From the NCBI GenBank assembly GCA_964432595.1, contig CAYSOF010000006.1:265336-329335 (forward strand): DNA of 64,000 nt. The letters run 5' to 3'. Below are positions 9,501-17,715 of the stretch, one piece after another. This stretch comes from DASYLJ01 sp964432595. GTDB taxonomy: Bacteria; Desulfobacterota; Binatia; DP-6. The notes below the pieces were generated by a model, which had not been told where the DNA came from, searched no databases, and saw nothing but the letters and a program-made list of their open reading frames with translations. Every line of letters starts with the position of its first letter. Position 1 is the first letter of the stretch. The position numbers and the translations under genes were made by a program.

Positions 9501-9706
9501 ACGAAGCCCGACGCGTTCGCGAGGTTGAAGTCGAGCCGCAGCGACGAGCCCTCGTCGCTGCGCTCCCACGAAAGCTGCGCGCTGGAGCCCGGCGACGCCG
9601 TCGCCGACCACCCCTCCGCCGTCTCGAAGTCGTCGAGCGCCAGACGCTCGGCGGCGGCCGGCGCGACGAGGACCAGCGTCAGGAGGAACGCGCCGAGCCG
9701 CCTCAT
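6539..9706 (-). CDS. Secreted discoidin-domain six-hairpin glycosidase-like protein
   Basis: A 1055-residue exported protein. Residues 1-19 are a signal peptide ending APAAA. Next comes a beta-sandwich (~20-180, carbohydrate-binding like), then an F5/8 type C (discoidin) domain at ~185-320 with the typical WKSAASDEPQWLLLDFG strand. A beta-supersandwich linker runs to about residue 600, and an (alpha/alpha)6 barrel typical of GH15/GH63/GH94-like six-hairpin glycosidases follows, with YARSWIRDGAMESEALL and TPEHDSIGAFVYGLAEYY as likely active-site strands. It is the last gene of the opgG-opgH-ABC operon and starts in an ATGA overlap with the permease before it. It probably cleaves a glucan that the importer then takes up. 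The exact linkage specificity cannot be read from the sequence. Confidence 0.85.
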   Translation of the reverse strand: MRRLGAFLLTLVLVAPAAAERLALDDFETAEGWSATASPGSSAQLSWERSDEGSSLRLDFNLANASGFVIVRKELRLPLPANFAFSYRLRGVAPRATLEFKLVDPDGNVWWRREPSMAFQPDWQPIVIRRSRLAFAWGPQAGGDPKEVAAIEIAIGGGVRGAGTLWIDDLALESREPIIENPPPPVATASGTRDHSDPGFAVDGDPRTTWKSAASDEPQWLLLDFGRSREFGGLVIDWDPADYASAYDVEVSPDATAWTRVFHTVTGKGGRAYVYVPDTEARYLRLALAKSRSGRGFGVTEIAVKPVEFSDSPNAFFSAIAYDAPPGLYPKYLRGKQTYWTVIGVDGGEQTALMNEEGMVEVDRAFSIEPFLWSGDRLLTWHDVEIEQQLEGGSLPIPSVVWRDDALRLQVTAFASGPPTASTLYVRYRVTGDGRGPLRLFLAIRPFQVLPPWQALNIQGGVARIGEIRWDGHAAWIDRTRAVVPLRAPERFGAATFEDGPITESLLLGTPPGDAEVVDPFGFASAAMRFDLQGLAAGQTTEVAIAVPMHLTTAEALPAVGGTRADAVQAQERDLWSRTLGRVDVSLPPKADALVRTLRSTIGYILINRNGAALQPGSRTYARSWIRDGAMESEALLQMGLVQEVREFLRWYATMQAPDGAIPCCVDGRGPDWTPEHDSIGAFVYGLAEYYRFTRDAGFVHDLWPNVVKAIDHLEQLRAQRMTPAYREGERRAYFGLMPESISHEGYSGHPVHSYWDDFFAMRGLKDAAALAVVVGDDANATRFAALRDDFQRTLIESINTTMALRGIDYLPGSVELGDFDPTSTSLAIVTAGELDRLPAAAVQNTYERYWGEIETRLRGQWGGQAYSPYELRNVGTFVRLGWRDRAHELLAYLMKDRRPKAWNEWAEVVWLDPELPRFIGDMPHTWVGAGFVQAVRTMLAYERDSDQALVVGAGLDPEWVASKEGVSVRRLPTHWGILNYTMRADGPDVVRLRISGDLVVPPGKIVVPSPLARPIVGATVNGLPVEAPDPAQLIIGVSPAEVELWFGEREASRP

Positions 9707-10518
9707 CCCTTCACGCCGCCACTCGTGATCCCGGCGACGTACCAGCGCTGGAGCGCCAGGAAGAGCACGATCACCGGAAGCACCGTCAGCACCGCCCCCG
9801 CCATCACCAGCTCCGTGTCCTGCACGTGCTCTCCCACCAGGTTCGCGAGGGCGACGGGTAGCGTGTAGCGATCGTCGTCCGCGAGCACGATGAGCGGCCA
9901 GAGGAAGTCGTTCCACGACCCCATGAAGGTGAACAGTCCGAGCGTCACGAGAATCGGCGCGCAGAGCGGCAGCGCGACGCTGCGGAAGACGCGCCACTCG
10001 CCGGCGCCGTCGACGCGCGCGGCGTCGAGCACGCCGTCGGGCAGCCCGGCCGCGTACTGCCGGACCAGGAAGATCCCGAACACGCTCGCCATGCCGGGGA
10101 TCACGACGGCGAGCCAGGAGTCGACGAGGCCGAGCGCGCGCATCAGCAGGAAGAGCGGCAGCATCGCCACCTGGCCGGGGATCACGAGCGCGCCGAGCAG
10201 CCCGCCGAAGACGCGGTCGCGGCCCGGGAACGGCAGCTTCGCGAACGCGTAGCCCGCCATCGCGTTCACGGTGAGCGCGATGGCCGTCGTCACGACGGCG
10301 AGCCCGGCGCTGATCAGCACGTGCCGCCCGATGTCGAGCCGCGCGAAGAGCGCGCGGTAGTGCTCCAGCGTCGGCACGCTCGGCCAGAGCCGCAGCGGCA
10401 CCGCGTTGGCCTCGCCGGGCGGCATGAACGACGCCGCGACCATCCACCAGAGCGGCAGCAGCGTGAGCGCCGACGCGACGAGCAACGCCGCGTGCACGAC
10501 GACCGTCCGCACCCTCAT
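9703..10518 (-). CDS. Carbohydrate ABC transporter permease (MalG/UgpE type, CUT1)
   Basis: A 271-residue inner-membrane protein with six hydrophobic segments, the normal size for a CUT1 MalG-type subunit. The EAA loop that docks the ATPase is present as DAARVDGAGEWRVFRSVALP, a good match to the EAAxxDGA consensus with the first Glu changed to Asp. The N-terminus (LLPLWWMVAASFMPPGEA) is typical of MalG homologues. It overlaps its neighbours by four bases on both sides (ATGA), pairing with the MalF-type permease just upstream. The sugar is not identifiable from the sequence; context suggests a glucan oligosaccharide. Confidence 0.94.
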   Translation of the reverse strand: MRVRTVVVHAALLVASALTLLPLWWMVAASFMPPGEANAVPLRLWPSVPTLEHYRALFARLDIGRHVLISAGLAVVTTAIALTVNAMAGYAFAKLPFPGRDRVFGGLLGALVIPGQVAMLPLFLLMRALGLVDSWLAVVIPGMASVFGIFLVRQYAAGLPDGVLDAARVDGAGEWRVFRSVALPLCAPILVTLGLFTFMGSWNDFLWPLIVLADDDRYTLPVALANLVGEHVQDTELVMAGAVLTVLPVIVLFLALQRWYVAGITSGGVKG

Positions 10519-11387
10519 GCGGCGCTCCGTCGCTGCACGACCAGCTGCAGCAGGGAGGCGGCGAGGATCACGACGAACAGCACCACCGCCACCGCCGCGC
10601 CGTAGCCGAGGTTCCACCAGCGGAACCCCTCCTCGTACATGAGGAGCACGACGCTGAGCGTGCTGTCCGACGGGCCGCCCTGCGTCATCACGTACGGCTC
10701 CGCGAAGAGCTGCAGGTAGCCGATGGCCGTGATGATGCCGACGAAGAGGAACGTCGGCGCGAGCATCGGCATCGTGACGTGACGGAACTCCTGCCAGCGG
10801 CCGGCGCCGTCGAGCGCCGCGGCCTCGTAGAGCCGCTCCGGAATCCCCTGCAACCCCGCCAGGAACACGAGCATGTTGAACCCGAACCCCTTCCACACGG
10901 CCAGCAGCGCCAGCGCCGGCAACGCCCAGCGCGGATCGCCGAGCCAGTCGATCGGCGCGACGCCGACGACGCCGAGCAGCTGGTTCAGCACGCCGTACCG
11001 CGGATGGTACAGGTAGCGCCACACGACGGCGACCGCCACGAGCGTCGTCACCACGGGGAGGAAGAGGATCGTGCGGAAGATCGCCCGGCCGCGCACGACC
11101 TTCGCGTCGACGAGCAGCGCCGCGCCGAGCGAAACGGCCACCGATAGCGGCCCGGCGACGGCCACGAACCACAGCGTGTTGCGGAGCGCCGTCCAGAAGC
11201 GGCCGTCGTGCAGCAGCCGCTCGTAGTTGCCGAGCCAGACGATCCGCAGGCGCTCGAGGTCGGCGACGGTGTAGACGTCGAAGTCGGTGAAGCTCAGCAG
11301 CAGGGCCGCGAACGTCGGGAGCAGGAAGAAGACGAGCAGCAGCCCGAGCGCCGGCGCCACGAACCCCACCCCCGCCCACCGCCGCAT
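10515..11387 (-). CDS. Carbohydrate ABC transporter permease (MalF/UgpA type, CUT1)
   Basis: A 290-residue inner-membrane subunit with six hydrophobic segments. The EAA motif is near-perfect: YEAAALDGAGRWQEFRHVTMP. LSFTDFD near the N-terminus and FAEPYVMTQGGP before the last helices are typical of the UgpA/LacF group. ATG 11387 shares its A with the stop codon of the binding-protein gene (TGATG), so translation is probably coupled; a GTG six bases upstream is an alternative. It forms the transmembrane pore with the MalG-type permease that follows. No ATPase gene accompanies the pair, so they presumably use a shared MsmX/UgpC-like ATPase encoded elsewhere. Confidence 0.94.
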   Translation of the reverse strand: MRRWAGVGFVAPALGLLLVFFLLPTFAALLLSFTDFDVYTVADLERLRIVWLGNYERLLHDGRFWTALRNTLWFVAVAGPLSVAVSLGAALLVDAKVVRGRAIFRTILFLPVVTTLVAVAVVWRYLYHPRYGVLNQLLGVVGVAPIDWLGDPRWALPALALLAVWKGFGFNMLVFLAGLQGIPERLYEAAALDGAGRWQEFRHVTMPMLAPTFLFVGIITAIGYLQLFAEPYVMTQGGPSDSTLSVVLLMYEEGFRWWNLGYGAAVAVVLFVVILAASLLQLVVQRRSAA

Positions 11388-12622
11388 CAACACCCTCCCC
11401 TGAGCCACCGTCGCTTCTCCAGGATATCGTCCGCGGCGGCGTCGAGCGCCGCCGTCGCCTCGTCCACCGTCATGGTGCCCCGGATCGCGGCTTCTGCAAA
11501 CTGCGTGATCTTGCCGGCGATGCGCTCCCACTCCGGAATCTTCGGCGTGGCGCGGAGCGCGTCGAGCTGGGTGCGGAAGGCGGCCACCCGCGGATCGCCT
11601 GCGAGCGCCGGGTCGTTCCACGCCGCCATGTGCGCGGGCAGGTCGCCCGTCAGCTCGTGCAGGCGCAGCTGCTGCGCGGGCTCGGAGAGGAACTCGATCA
11701 GCTTCCAGGCGTCGTCCTGGCGCGGCGACGTACGCACCAGCACGAGGCTCGCGCCGCCCGCCAGCGACGGGCCCGGCGGCGTGCCGGTGCTCGCCGGGAT
11801 GGGCGCCGTGGCCCACGGCGTGCCGGCCGGCAGGCGGCTCGCGAACTCGCCGAGGTTCCACGGCCCCGTGACGACGGCGGCGACGCGTCCGCTGCCCATG
11901 TCCTGGTAGACGTTCGCCGCCGACGCCGCGCCGCCGAGCGGCGCCAGCCGGCGCCGGAACAGGTCGACGTAGAACGCGAGCGCGTCGCGGAACGCCGGGT
12001 TGCGGAAGTCGCCGCGGCAGTCGCCGTCGCGCAGCAGCGTCGCGCCGCGGCCCATCGCCATGATGACGAGCGGCTGCCACTCGCCGAGCTGCAGCAGCAG
12101 CCCGTACGCGTCGTCGCCCTGGCGCGCGCGCGCCGCGGCGAGCGCCGCGACCCACGCGTCCCACGTCGGCGGCGCCTGCGGAACGAGGTCGCTGCGGTAG
12201 AAGAGGATGCGCGTGTCGACGTACCAGGGCACGGCCCAGAGCGTGCCGTCGACGACGTTCGGATCGACCACGCCGGGGAACCAGTCGTCGCGGCGCACGG
12301 TCGACGTCTGCAGGCGCGCGTCGAGCGGCGCCGGCGCGCCGAGCACGACGAGCTCGGGCACCCACGTGTTGCCGACCTGCACGACGTCGGGCATCGCCCC
12401 GCCGACGAACGACGTGAGGAGCTTCTCGTGCGCCGCGCTCCACGGGATGCGCTGCACGGTGACGCGGAGACCGGGATGTCGCGCTTCGAAGGCCGGGACG
12501 AGCTGCTCGACGACCTCGCCCTCGCGTCCCATCGCCCACAGCGTGAGCGGCTCGTCCTCGCGTCGCTCGTCGCAGGCCGCCGCCGCCAGCACGACGGCGA
12601 GGAGCAGGGCCGTGCGGATCAA
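11387..12622 (-). CDS. Carbohydrate ABC transporter substrate-binding lipoprotein (CUT1)
   Basis: A 411-residue extracytoplasmic solute-binding protein of the UgpB/MalE class. A short lipoprotein signal ends in a lipobox (AAAAC, Cys at residue 17), after which the mature domain starts PLTLWAMGREGE, the usual first strand. The segments FEARHPGLRVTVQ, GGAMPDVVQVGNTW and GTLWAVPWYVDTRILFY match the family core. TTG 12622 is chosen because it places the lipobox correctly and overlaps the opgH stop by four bases (TTGA); a longer frame from 12694 would put 24 residues before the signal. The location between the glucan synthesis genes and the permeases suggests that it binds a glucan fragment. Confidence 0.9.
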   Translation of the reverse strand: MIRTALLLAVVLAAAACDERREDEPLTLWAMGREGEVVEQLVPAFEARHPGLRVTVQRIPWSAAHEKLLTSFVGGAMPDVVQVGNTWVPELVVLGAPAPLDARLQTSTVRRDDWFPGVVDPNVVDGTLWAVPWYVDTRILFYRSDLVPQAPPTWDAWVAALAAARARQGDDAYGLLLQLGEWQPLVIMAMGRGATLLRDGDCRGDFRNPAFRDALAFYVDLFRRRLAPLGGAASAANVYQDMGSGRVAAVVTGPWNLGEFASRLPAGTPWATAPIPASTGTPPGPSLAGGASLVLVRTSPRQDDAWKLIEFLSEPAQQLRLHELTGDLPAHMAAWNDPALAGDPRVAAFRTQLDALRATPKIPEWERIAGKITQFAEAAIRGTMTVDEATAALDAAADDILEKRRWLRGGC

Positions 12623-15192
12623 TCCACCGCCGCCGGCGCGCTCGCGCCCGGCCGACCCCAGGGCACGGCGTGCGCGCGGTCGGGGATCGCCCACACGCGA
12701 GCGTGCAGCTCGTCCGTCGCCTCGGGGTCCATCATGAGGACGCGCCGCTCGCGCATGGTCAGCGATGCCGGGCCGTCGGCGATGGCGCGCTCGATGAGCG
12801 CGCGCCGCTCGGCACGGAGCGACTCGCCCATCCGCCGGCCGCCGCGCAGCAGCCAGCGGTGGATCGCATTGACGTACGGATCGACGATCGCGCGGACGAA
12901 CCCGGAGCGCTCCGCCGGCGCCAGCATCGCGTCGCGGCGCTCCGCCTCGGCCTCGAGCTCAAGCAGATCGAGCAGCTCCTGCGGCGGGTCGACTTCTTCG
13001 GGGATGCGGAAGAGGCCCAGGCGACGCGTCAGATCGCCGAGGGTCACGCGGCTCAGCAGCACCGACACGGGCACCGACAGGATCAGCGCGCCGACGATCG
13101 GCGTCACCCACCAGAAGTAGCTCGGATTGAGCCAGTACAGCAGCGCGCCCCAGAGGCTCGCGACCAGCGCGTCGAAGCCGTGCGAGCGAAACGCCTGCCC
13201 CCACGACGTGTCGGCGTCGTCGCGACCCTGCGCGCTCCAGGTGACGGTGCGCCCCATCAGGTTCGTCAGCACGAAGCGCGTGTGGAACGCCATGCGGATC
13301 GGCGCCAGCAGGCTCGACGTCAGCACCTCGAGCACCGTGGAGAGCGTCAGCCGGATGAGCCCGCCGTACTGCTTCGCCTGCCGTCGCTTCAGCCAGATGA
13401 GCAGGATCGCCAGCACCTTCGGCAGGAACAGCAGGACCGCGACGACGCTCATCAGCGACAGCGCCCAGTCGGGGCGCCACACCGGCCACTCGGGGAAGAG
13501 GCTCGGCCCGTGCGGAAAGTAGTCGGGCTTGCGGAGCACGTTGTCGATCGCGGCGACCGTCGAGAGGCTCAGGAAGCCGAACCACAGCGCCGCCGACACG
13601 TACGAGAACACGCCGTTCAGGAAGAGCGCGCGATGCGCGCCGAAGAGCCCTTCCGTGAAGAGGAGCCGCAGGTGCTGCAGGTTGCCCTGGCACCAGCGCC
13701 GGTCGCGGCTCATCTCCTCGAGGAGCGCCGACGGCACCTCCTCCCAGCTGCCGCCGAGGTCGTACGCGAGCCAGATGCTCCAGCCGGCGCGTCCCATGAG
13801 CGCCGCCTCGACGAAGTCGTGGCTCAGGATCTCGCCGCCGAGCGGCTCCTTGCCGGGGAGGCGCGGCAATCCGCAGTGGGCCATGAACGGCTCGATGCGG
13901 ATGATCGTGTTGTGGCCCCAGTACTGGCCGTCGCCGAGCTGCCACCAGTGCAGGCCGGCGGTGAACATCGGCCCGTAGACGTGGCTCGCGAACTGCTGGA
14001 TGCGCGCGAACAGCGACCGCCGGTTCACCGCCGCCGCCGACGTCTGGATCATGCCGACGTGCGGGTGCGCCTCCATCAGCGCGGCCATCTTCACGATCGT
14101 GTCGCCCGACATGATGCTGTCGGCGTCGAGCGTCACCATGTAGCGGTAGTGCGCGCCCCAGCGACGGCAGAAGTCGGCGACGTTGCCGCTCTTGCGCTCG
14201 ATGCGCGCGCGGCGGCGGCGGTAGAAGATGCGGCCGAAGCCCTGCTCCTCGCGGCACCACTGGAACCACGCCATCTCCTCGGCGACGGCGACGTCGGGAT
14301 CGTTCGAGTCGCTCAGCACGAAGAAGTGGAAGCGCTCGAGCTGGCCGGTGCGCTCGAGCGAGCGGTAGATCGCGCGCAGCCCGGCGAAGACGCGGTCCAC
14401 CGGCTCGTTCGCGATCGGCATGATGACGGCGGTGGGGACCGCGCCGTCGAACGGCGGGGCGGGCTCGGTGTCGGGGGCGAGCGTCGTGATCGCGAAGCGG
14501 TCGCGCCCGCGCACCAGCGTCACGAAGCCGAAGAGCGCCGTCCAGAAGCCGACCGACACCCAGCCGAACAGCACGCCGAAGAACACGACGATGGCGCGCT
14601 CGAGCCACGTGTTGCCCTGCTGCGGCAGCACGTTCGCCATGAACGCGCTCGCGATGAACGTCGGCACGAGGACGAGCAGGACGAGCAGGAAGCGGCGGCG
14701 GTGTGCGGCGCGTGTCCACGGAAACGACTTGCGCAGCGTGCGCAGCGGCTGGCCGTAGAGCACCGGCTCGGCGGTGCCGGGCGGACGCCCGCGCTTCTCG
14801 GCCTTGGTCCGCATGCGCCGGCCGACCAGCTGGTACCCCATCGGGCGGCGGCGCATCTCCGGCGTCGCCTGCGGCACGACGCCGTCACCGCCCGCGACGC
14901 GCGACAGTCGCCAGCGCAGATAGGCGTCGCCGACTTCGCCGTCGTTGACGACCTTCTCGCGCACGACGTCGAGCGTCGCGGCGAGCGCGTCGCCGTTGTG
15001 CGCGCGGGTGGCCGCCTCCTGCACCGCCTCGAGGGCAAGCGGCGGGCGGCGCTCGTCGCGCACGTCGAGCGCGCGGAGATACGCCAGCGCCCGCTCGTAC
15101 GCGTCCTTCCAGTTCTGGACGAGGTGCGACCCGAACGGATGCGCCGCCGCCGGACGCTCGCGCTGCGCCGCGCTCGGGTCGAGGTCGCCCAT
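12619..15192 (-). CDS. opgH: Glucans biosynthesis glucosyltransferase H
   Basis: An inner-membrane family 2 glycosyltransferase that makes and exports the linear beta-1,2 backbone of osmoregulated periplasmic glucans from UDP-glucose. It is 857 residues, as in OpgH/MdoH. Two membrane helices lie before the catalytic domain (LLVLLVLVPTFIASAFM and the next). The GT-A motifs are visible as MVTLDADSIMSG (DxD), GGEILSHDFVEAALM and the acceptor-site RDRRWCQGNLQH (R/QxxRW), and several helices follow. The N-terminal cytoplasmic region is longer than the catalytic minimum, as in proteobacterial OpgH. It follows opgG with only three bases between and overlaps the next gene by four, making it the second gene of a six-gene operon. 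Confidence 0.96.
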   Translation of the reverse strand: MGDLDPSAAQRERPAAAHPFGSHLVQNWKDAYERALAYLRALDVRDERRPPLALEAVQEAATRAHNGDALAATLDVVREKVVNDGEVGDAYLRWRLSRVAGGDGVVPQATPEMRRRPMGYQLVGRRMRTKAEKRGRPPGTAEPVLYGQPLRTLRKSFPWTRAAHRRRFLLVLLVLVPTFIASAFMANVLPQQGNTWLERAIVVFFGVLFGWVSVGFWTALFGFVTLVRGRDRFAITTLAPDTEPAPPFDGAVPTAVIMPIANEPVDRVFAGLRAIYRSLERTGQLERFHFFVLSDSNDPDVAVAEEMAWFQWCREEQGFGRIFYRRRRARIERKSGNVADFCRRWGAHYRYMVTLDADSIMSGDTIVKMAALMEAHPHVGMIQTSAAAVNRRSLFARIQQFASHVYGPMFTAGLHWWQLGDGQYWGHNTIIRIEPFMAHCGLPRLPGKEPLGGEILSHDFVEAALMGRAGWSIWLAYDLGGSWEEVPSALLEEMSRDRRWCQGNLQHLRLLFTEGLFGAHRALFLNGVFSYVSAALWFGFLSLSTVAAIDNVLRKPDYFPHGPSLFPEWPVWRPDWALSLMSVVAVLLFLPKVLAILLIWLKRRQAKQYGGLIRLTLSTVLEVLTSSLLAPIRMAFHTRFVLTNLMGRTVTWSAQGRDDADTSWGQAFRSHGFDALVASLWGALLYWLNPSYFWWVTPIVGALILSVPVSVLLSRVTLGDLTRRLGLFRIPEEVDPPQELLDLLELEAEAERRDAMLAPAERSGFVRAIVDPYVNAIHRWLLRGGRRMGESLRAERRALIERAIADGPASLTMRERRVLMMDPEATDELHARVWAIPDRAHAVPWGRPGASAPAAVD

Positions 15193-15195
15193 GGA

Positions 15196-16794
15196 TCAGG
15201 GCACGATAGCGTAAGACCAGGTTTCCGTGAGCACCTCCTCGCCCAGCGAGAGATGGGCCCGGAGCTCGACGGTGTCACGCACCTTCGGCACGACCTGGAA
15301 GCTCAGCCGCCACCCGCCGACGTGCGGGTTCGTGACCACGTGCTGGTCGCGGATCTCGGCCACCTGATCGCCGCCCTGGACCGCGACCATCCCGTGCAGC
15401 ACCTCCTGCGTCGGGACCTTGCCGAGCTTGCCGCCCGCGAAATCCACGACGAATCGATGCGCGTTCTCGACGGTCCCGTGGTCGCGCCGCGTGGCCACCA
15501 CGCGGCCGGCCGGCGGCCAGCGGGCGTCGTCGCCGTACCACCACTGCGTGTAGGCGAAGCGGTGCGGCTTGCCGGGCTTCAGCTGGCGATCGGCCACCCA
15601 GTACGCGACCAGGTTGTCGTTCGTGTCCGAGTTGGTGGGAATCTCCACCACCTCGACCCGGCCGGGACCCCAGTTGCCCCACGGCGCCTGGAAGACGCTC
15701 GGCCGCCGCTCCGCCGCCGTCTCCAGGTCCTGGTAGTGGGTGAAGTCGCGATCGCGCTGGAGGAGCCCGAAGCCCGCGACCGGCTCGGCCCGCAGGCCGC
15801 TGATGCGCAGCCGCTCGGGATTGTCGACGGGTCGCCAGAGCCACTCGCCGTTGGCGAGATTCAGCAGGACGCCGTCCGAGTCGTGCACCTCGGGCCGGAA
15901 GTCGACGAAGTGCCGCAGCGTGTTCTCGCCGTGGAAGAACATGCTCGTCAGCGGCGCGATGCCGATCTTGCGCAGCTCGGTGCGCAGGAAGAGCGCCGAC
16001 TCGACGTCGACGCGCGTCGCCTGCCCGGGCGTCACGACGAAGCGGTAGGCGCCGGTCACGCCGGGGCTGTCGAGCAGCCCGTAGATGGTCATGGAGGTGG
16101 CCTTGGCGTCGGGCCGCACCAGCCAGAACTCGCGGAACCACGGGAACTGCTCGCCCCACGACTCGGCGGTATCGATCGCGAGCCCGCGCGCCGACAGGCC
16201 GAACACCTGGTCCTTGCCGACGGCGCGGAAGTAGCTGGCGCCGAGGAAGACGATGACCTCGTCGGGATATTTCGGCGTGTTGATCGGGAAGTGGATGCGG
16301 AAGCCGGCGAAGCCCAGCTCGGGCGGCACGCGGCTCGCGAAGTCGTTGCGGCCGTAGTCGAAGAGCGACGGCGAGAACGGGACGGGCTTCACGCCCTCGG
16401 GTGACACCGTGTTGATGACGACCGGCTGGTCGTAGAAGAGCCCCGGGTGGAAGAACTGCACCTGGAACGGCGACGGCGTGCCGGCCCAGAGCGCGCGATC
16501 GCCGCGGAAGCGGATGTCGCGCCACTGGTCGTAGGTGAGGCTGGTCAGGAAGTCGGGGACCTTCCCCTTCCCGTCCTTGTACGGCTCGGTCGCGAGCTTC
16601 TCGGCGCGCGCGATCACCTGGTCGAACCCGAACGGCTCCGGCTTGGCGGGCTTCGCCGGTGTGGCCGCGGCCGCGGGCTTCGGGTCGCGCTTGGGCGCCG
16701 GCTTCTTGTCCTGCGCGCGCGCCGGCGCGAGCGCGACGAGCACGGCCAGCACCGGCCACGCCAGATGGGGAAATACGTTGCGGATTCGCTTCAC
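15196..16794 (-). CDS. opgG: Glucan biosynthesis protein G (periplasmic)
   Basis: A periplasmic protein needed to build or branch osmoregulated periplasmic glucans. The 532-residue product has a signal peptide (hydrophobic LAWPVLAVLVALAPARA) and a Lys/Pro/Ala-rich linker at ~26-50 that is longer than in E. coli. The two-domain MdoG fold then follows, with FDQVIARAEKLA, FRGDRALWAG, the long beta-sandwich, and the C-terminal Ig-like part ending near YAIVP. Typical MdoG core strands are FGLLQRDRDFTHYQDLE and WGPGRVEVVEIPT. The GTG at 16794 was chosen because it fits the signal peptide; another GTG at 16836 would add 14 residues. It is the first gene of the opgGH-ABC-glycosidase operon and diverges from the hydrolase at 16885. 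Confidence 0.95.
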   Translation of the reverse strand: MKRIRNVFPHLAWPVLAVLVALAPARAQDKKPAPKRDPKPAAAATPAKPAKPEPFGFDQVIARAEKLATEPYKDGKGKVPDFLTSLTYDQWRDIRFRGDRALWAGTPSPFQVQFFHPGLFYDQPVVINTVSPEGVKPVPFSPSLFDYGRNDFASRVPPELGFAGFRIHFPINTPKYPDEVIVFLGASYFRAVGKDQVFGLSARGLAIDTAESWGEQFPWFREFWLVRPDAKATSMTIYGLLDSPGVTGAYRFVVTPGQATRVDVESALFLRTELRKIGIAPLTSMFFHGENTLRHFVDFRPEVHDSDGVLLNLANGEWLWRPVDNPERLRISGLRAEPVAGFGLLQRDRDFTHYQDLETAAERRPSVFQAPWGNWGPGRVEVVEIPTNSDTNDNLVAYWVADRQLKPGKPHRFAYTQWWYGDDARWPPAGRVVATRRDHGTVENAHRFVVDFAGGKLGKVPTQEVLHGMVAVQGGDQVAEIRDQHVVTNPHVGGWRLSFQVVPKVRDTVELRAHLSLGEEVLTETWSYAIVP

Positions 16795-16884
16795 GACTAG
16801 TGCCGGGGAGGCCTGCTCAGGTTCCACACGAGCCACGGTCGGTCAAGCGGTGACGGGTCGCGTCGACGTGCGTTAGGCTCGGCC

Positions 16885-17691
16885 ATGCTCGACCGCCGCC
16901 AGTTCGTCCGCATCACCGCCGCCGGCATCGCCGCGGCAGCCGCCCCTCCGGCCGTCGCCCGGCGGACGCGGCAACCCGCGCACTTCGTGCTCGTGCACGG
17001 CGCGTGGCACGGGGCGTGGTGCTGGTACCGCATCGTCGCGCTGCTCGAAGCGGCGGGGCATCGCGTGACGGCGCTCGACCTGCCGTCCGCCGGCATCGAC
17101 GCGACCCCGCCGGCGACCGTCACGCTCGCGTCCGCGGTCGAGCGCGTCGTCGCGACGCTCGACGCGGCGCCCGCGCCGGTGATCCTGGTCGGCCACAGCG
17201 CCGGCGGCCCCGTCGTCTCGATGGCGGCCGACGCGCGCCCCGACGCGGTCGCGAAGCTCGTGTACGTCACGGCGTTCCTGCTGCCGGCGGGCGCCGCGAC
17301 CGCGACGACGCAGCTCGCGGACCCGGGCTCGCTGCTCGGACCGCATCTCCAGCTGCGCTCCGACGGCACGATCGACGTCGATCCGGCCGCGCGCCGGGAG
17401 GTGTTCTACGGCGAGTGCGGCGACGCCGACGTCGCCCTCGCGCAGTCGCTGCTGAAGCCGATCGGCGCCCGCCTGACGCTCGACCCGGTCGTCGTGGGCA
17501 CGGGATTCGCGCGCGTCCGGCGATTCTACGTGGAATGCCTGCGCGACCGGACGATCTCGCCCGCGGCGCAGGAGGCGATGTACACGGCGCTGCCCTGCGA
17601 GCGCGTGCTCGCGATCCGCAGCGACCACTCGCCGTTCTTCTCGCACCCAACGGCGTTGGCGCGCGCGCTCCACGCCGTCGCACGGGCCTGA
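16885..17691 (+). CDS. Tat-exported alpha/beta hydrolase (esterase / hydroxynitrile-lyase-like)
   Basis: A 268-residue alpha/beta hydrolase. The first 26 residues are a twin-arginine-type leader (DRRQFVRITAAG, then an Ala-rich stretch), so it is probably exported folded. The core opens with FVLVHGAWHGAWCWYR, the signature of the salicylate-methylesterase/hydroxynitrile lyase-like group. The nucleophile elbow is GHSAGG (S105) and the catalytic His is H248 in SDHSPFFS, the usual position before the last helix. Substrates in this family are small esters or cyanohydrins; none can be named here. It stands 24 bases before an SDR gene on the same strand, so the two may be co-transcribed. The divergent neighbour is opgG. 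Confidence 0.86.
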   Translation: MLDRRQFVRITAAGIAAAAAPPAVARRTRQPAHFVLVHGAWHGAWCWYRIVALLEAAGHRVTALDLPSAGIDATPPATVTLASAVERVVATLDAAPAPVILVGHSAGGPVVSMAADARPDAVAKLVYVTAFLLPAGAATATTQLADPGSLLGPHLQLRSDGTIDVDPAARREVFYGECGDADVALAQSLLKPIGARLTLDPVVVGTGFARVRRFYVECLRDRTISPAAQEAMYTALPCERVLAIRSDHSPFFSHPTALARALHAVARA

Positions 17692-17715
17692 GCGATTGCG
17701 TGCGACCCCGGGAGG

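Noticed and set aside
16795..16836. Longer opgG starting at GTG 16836
   Set aside because: It would place 14 charged/polar residues before the signal peptide; GTG 16794 gives a normal leader.
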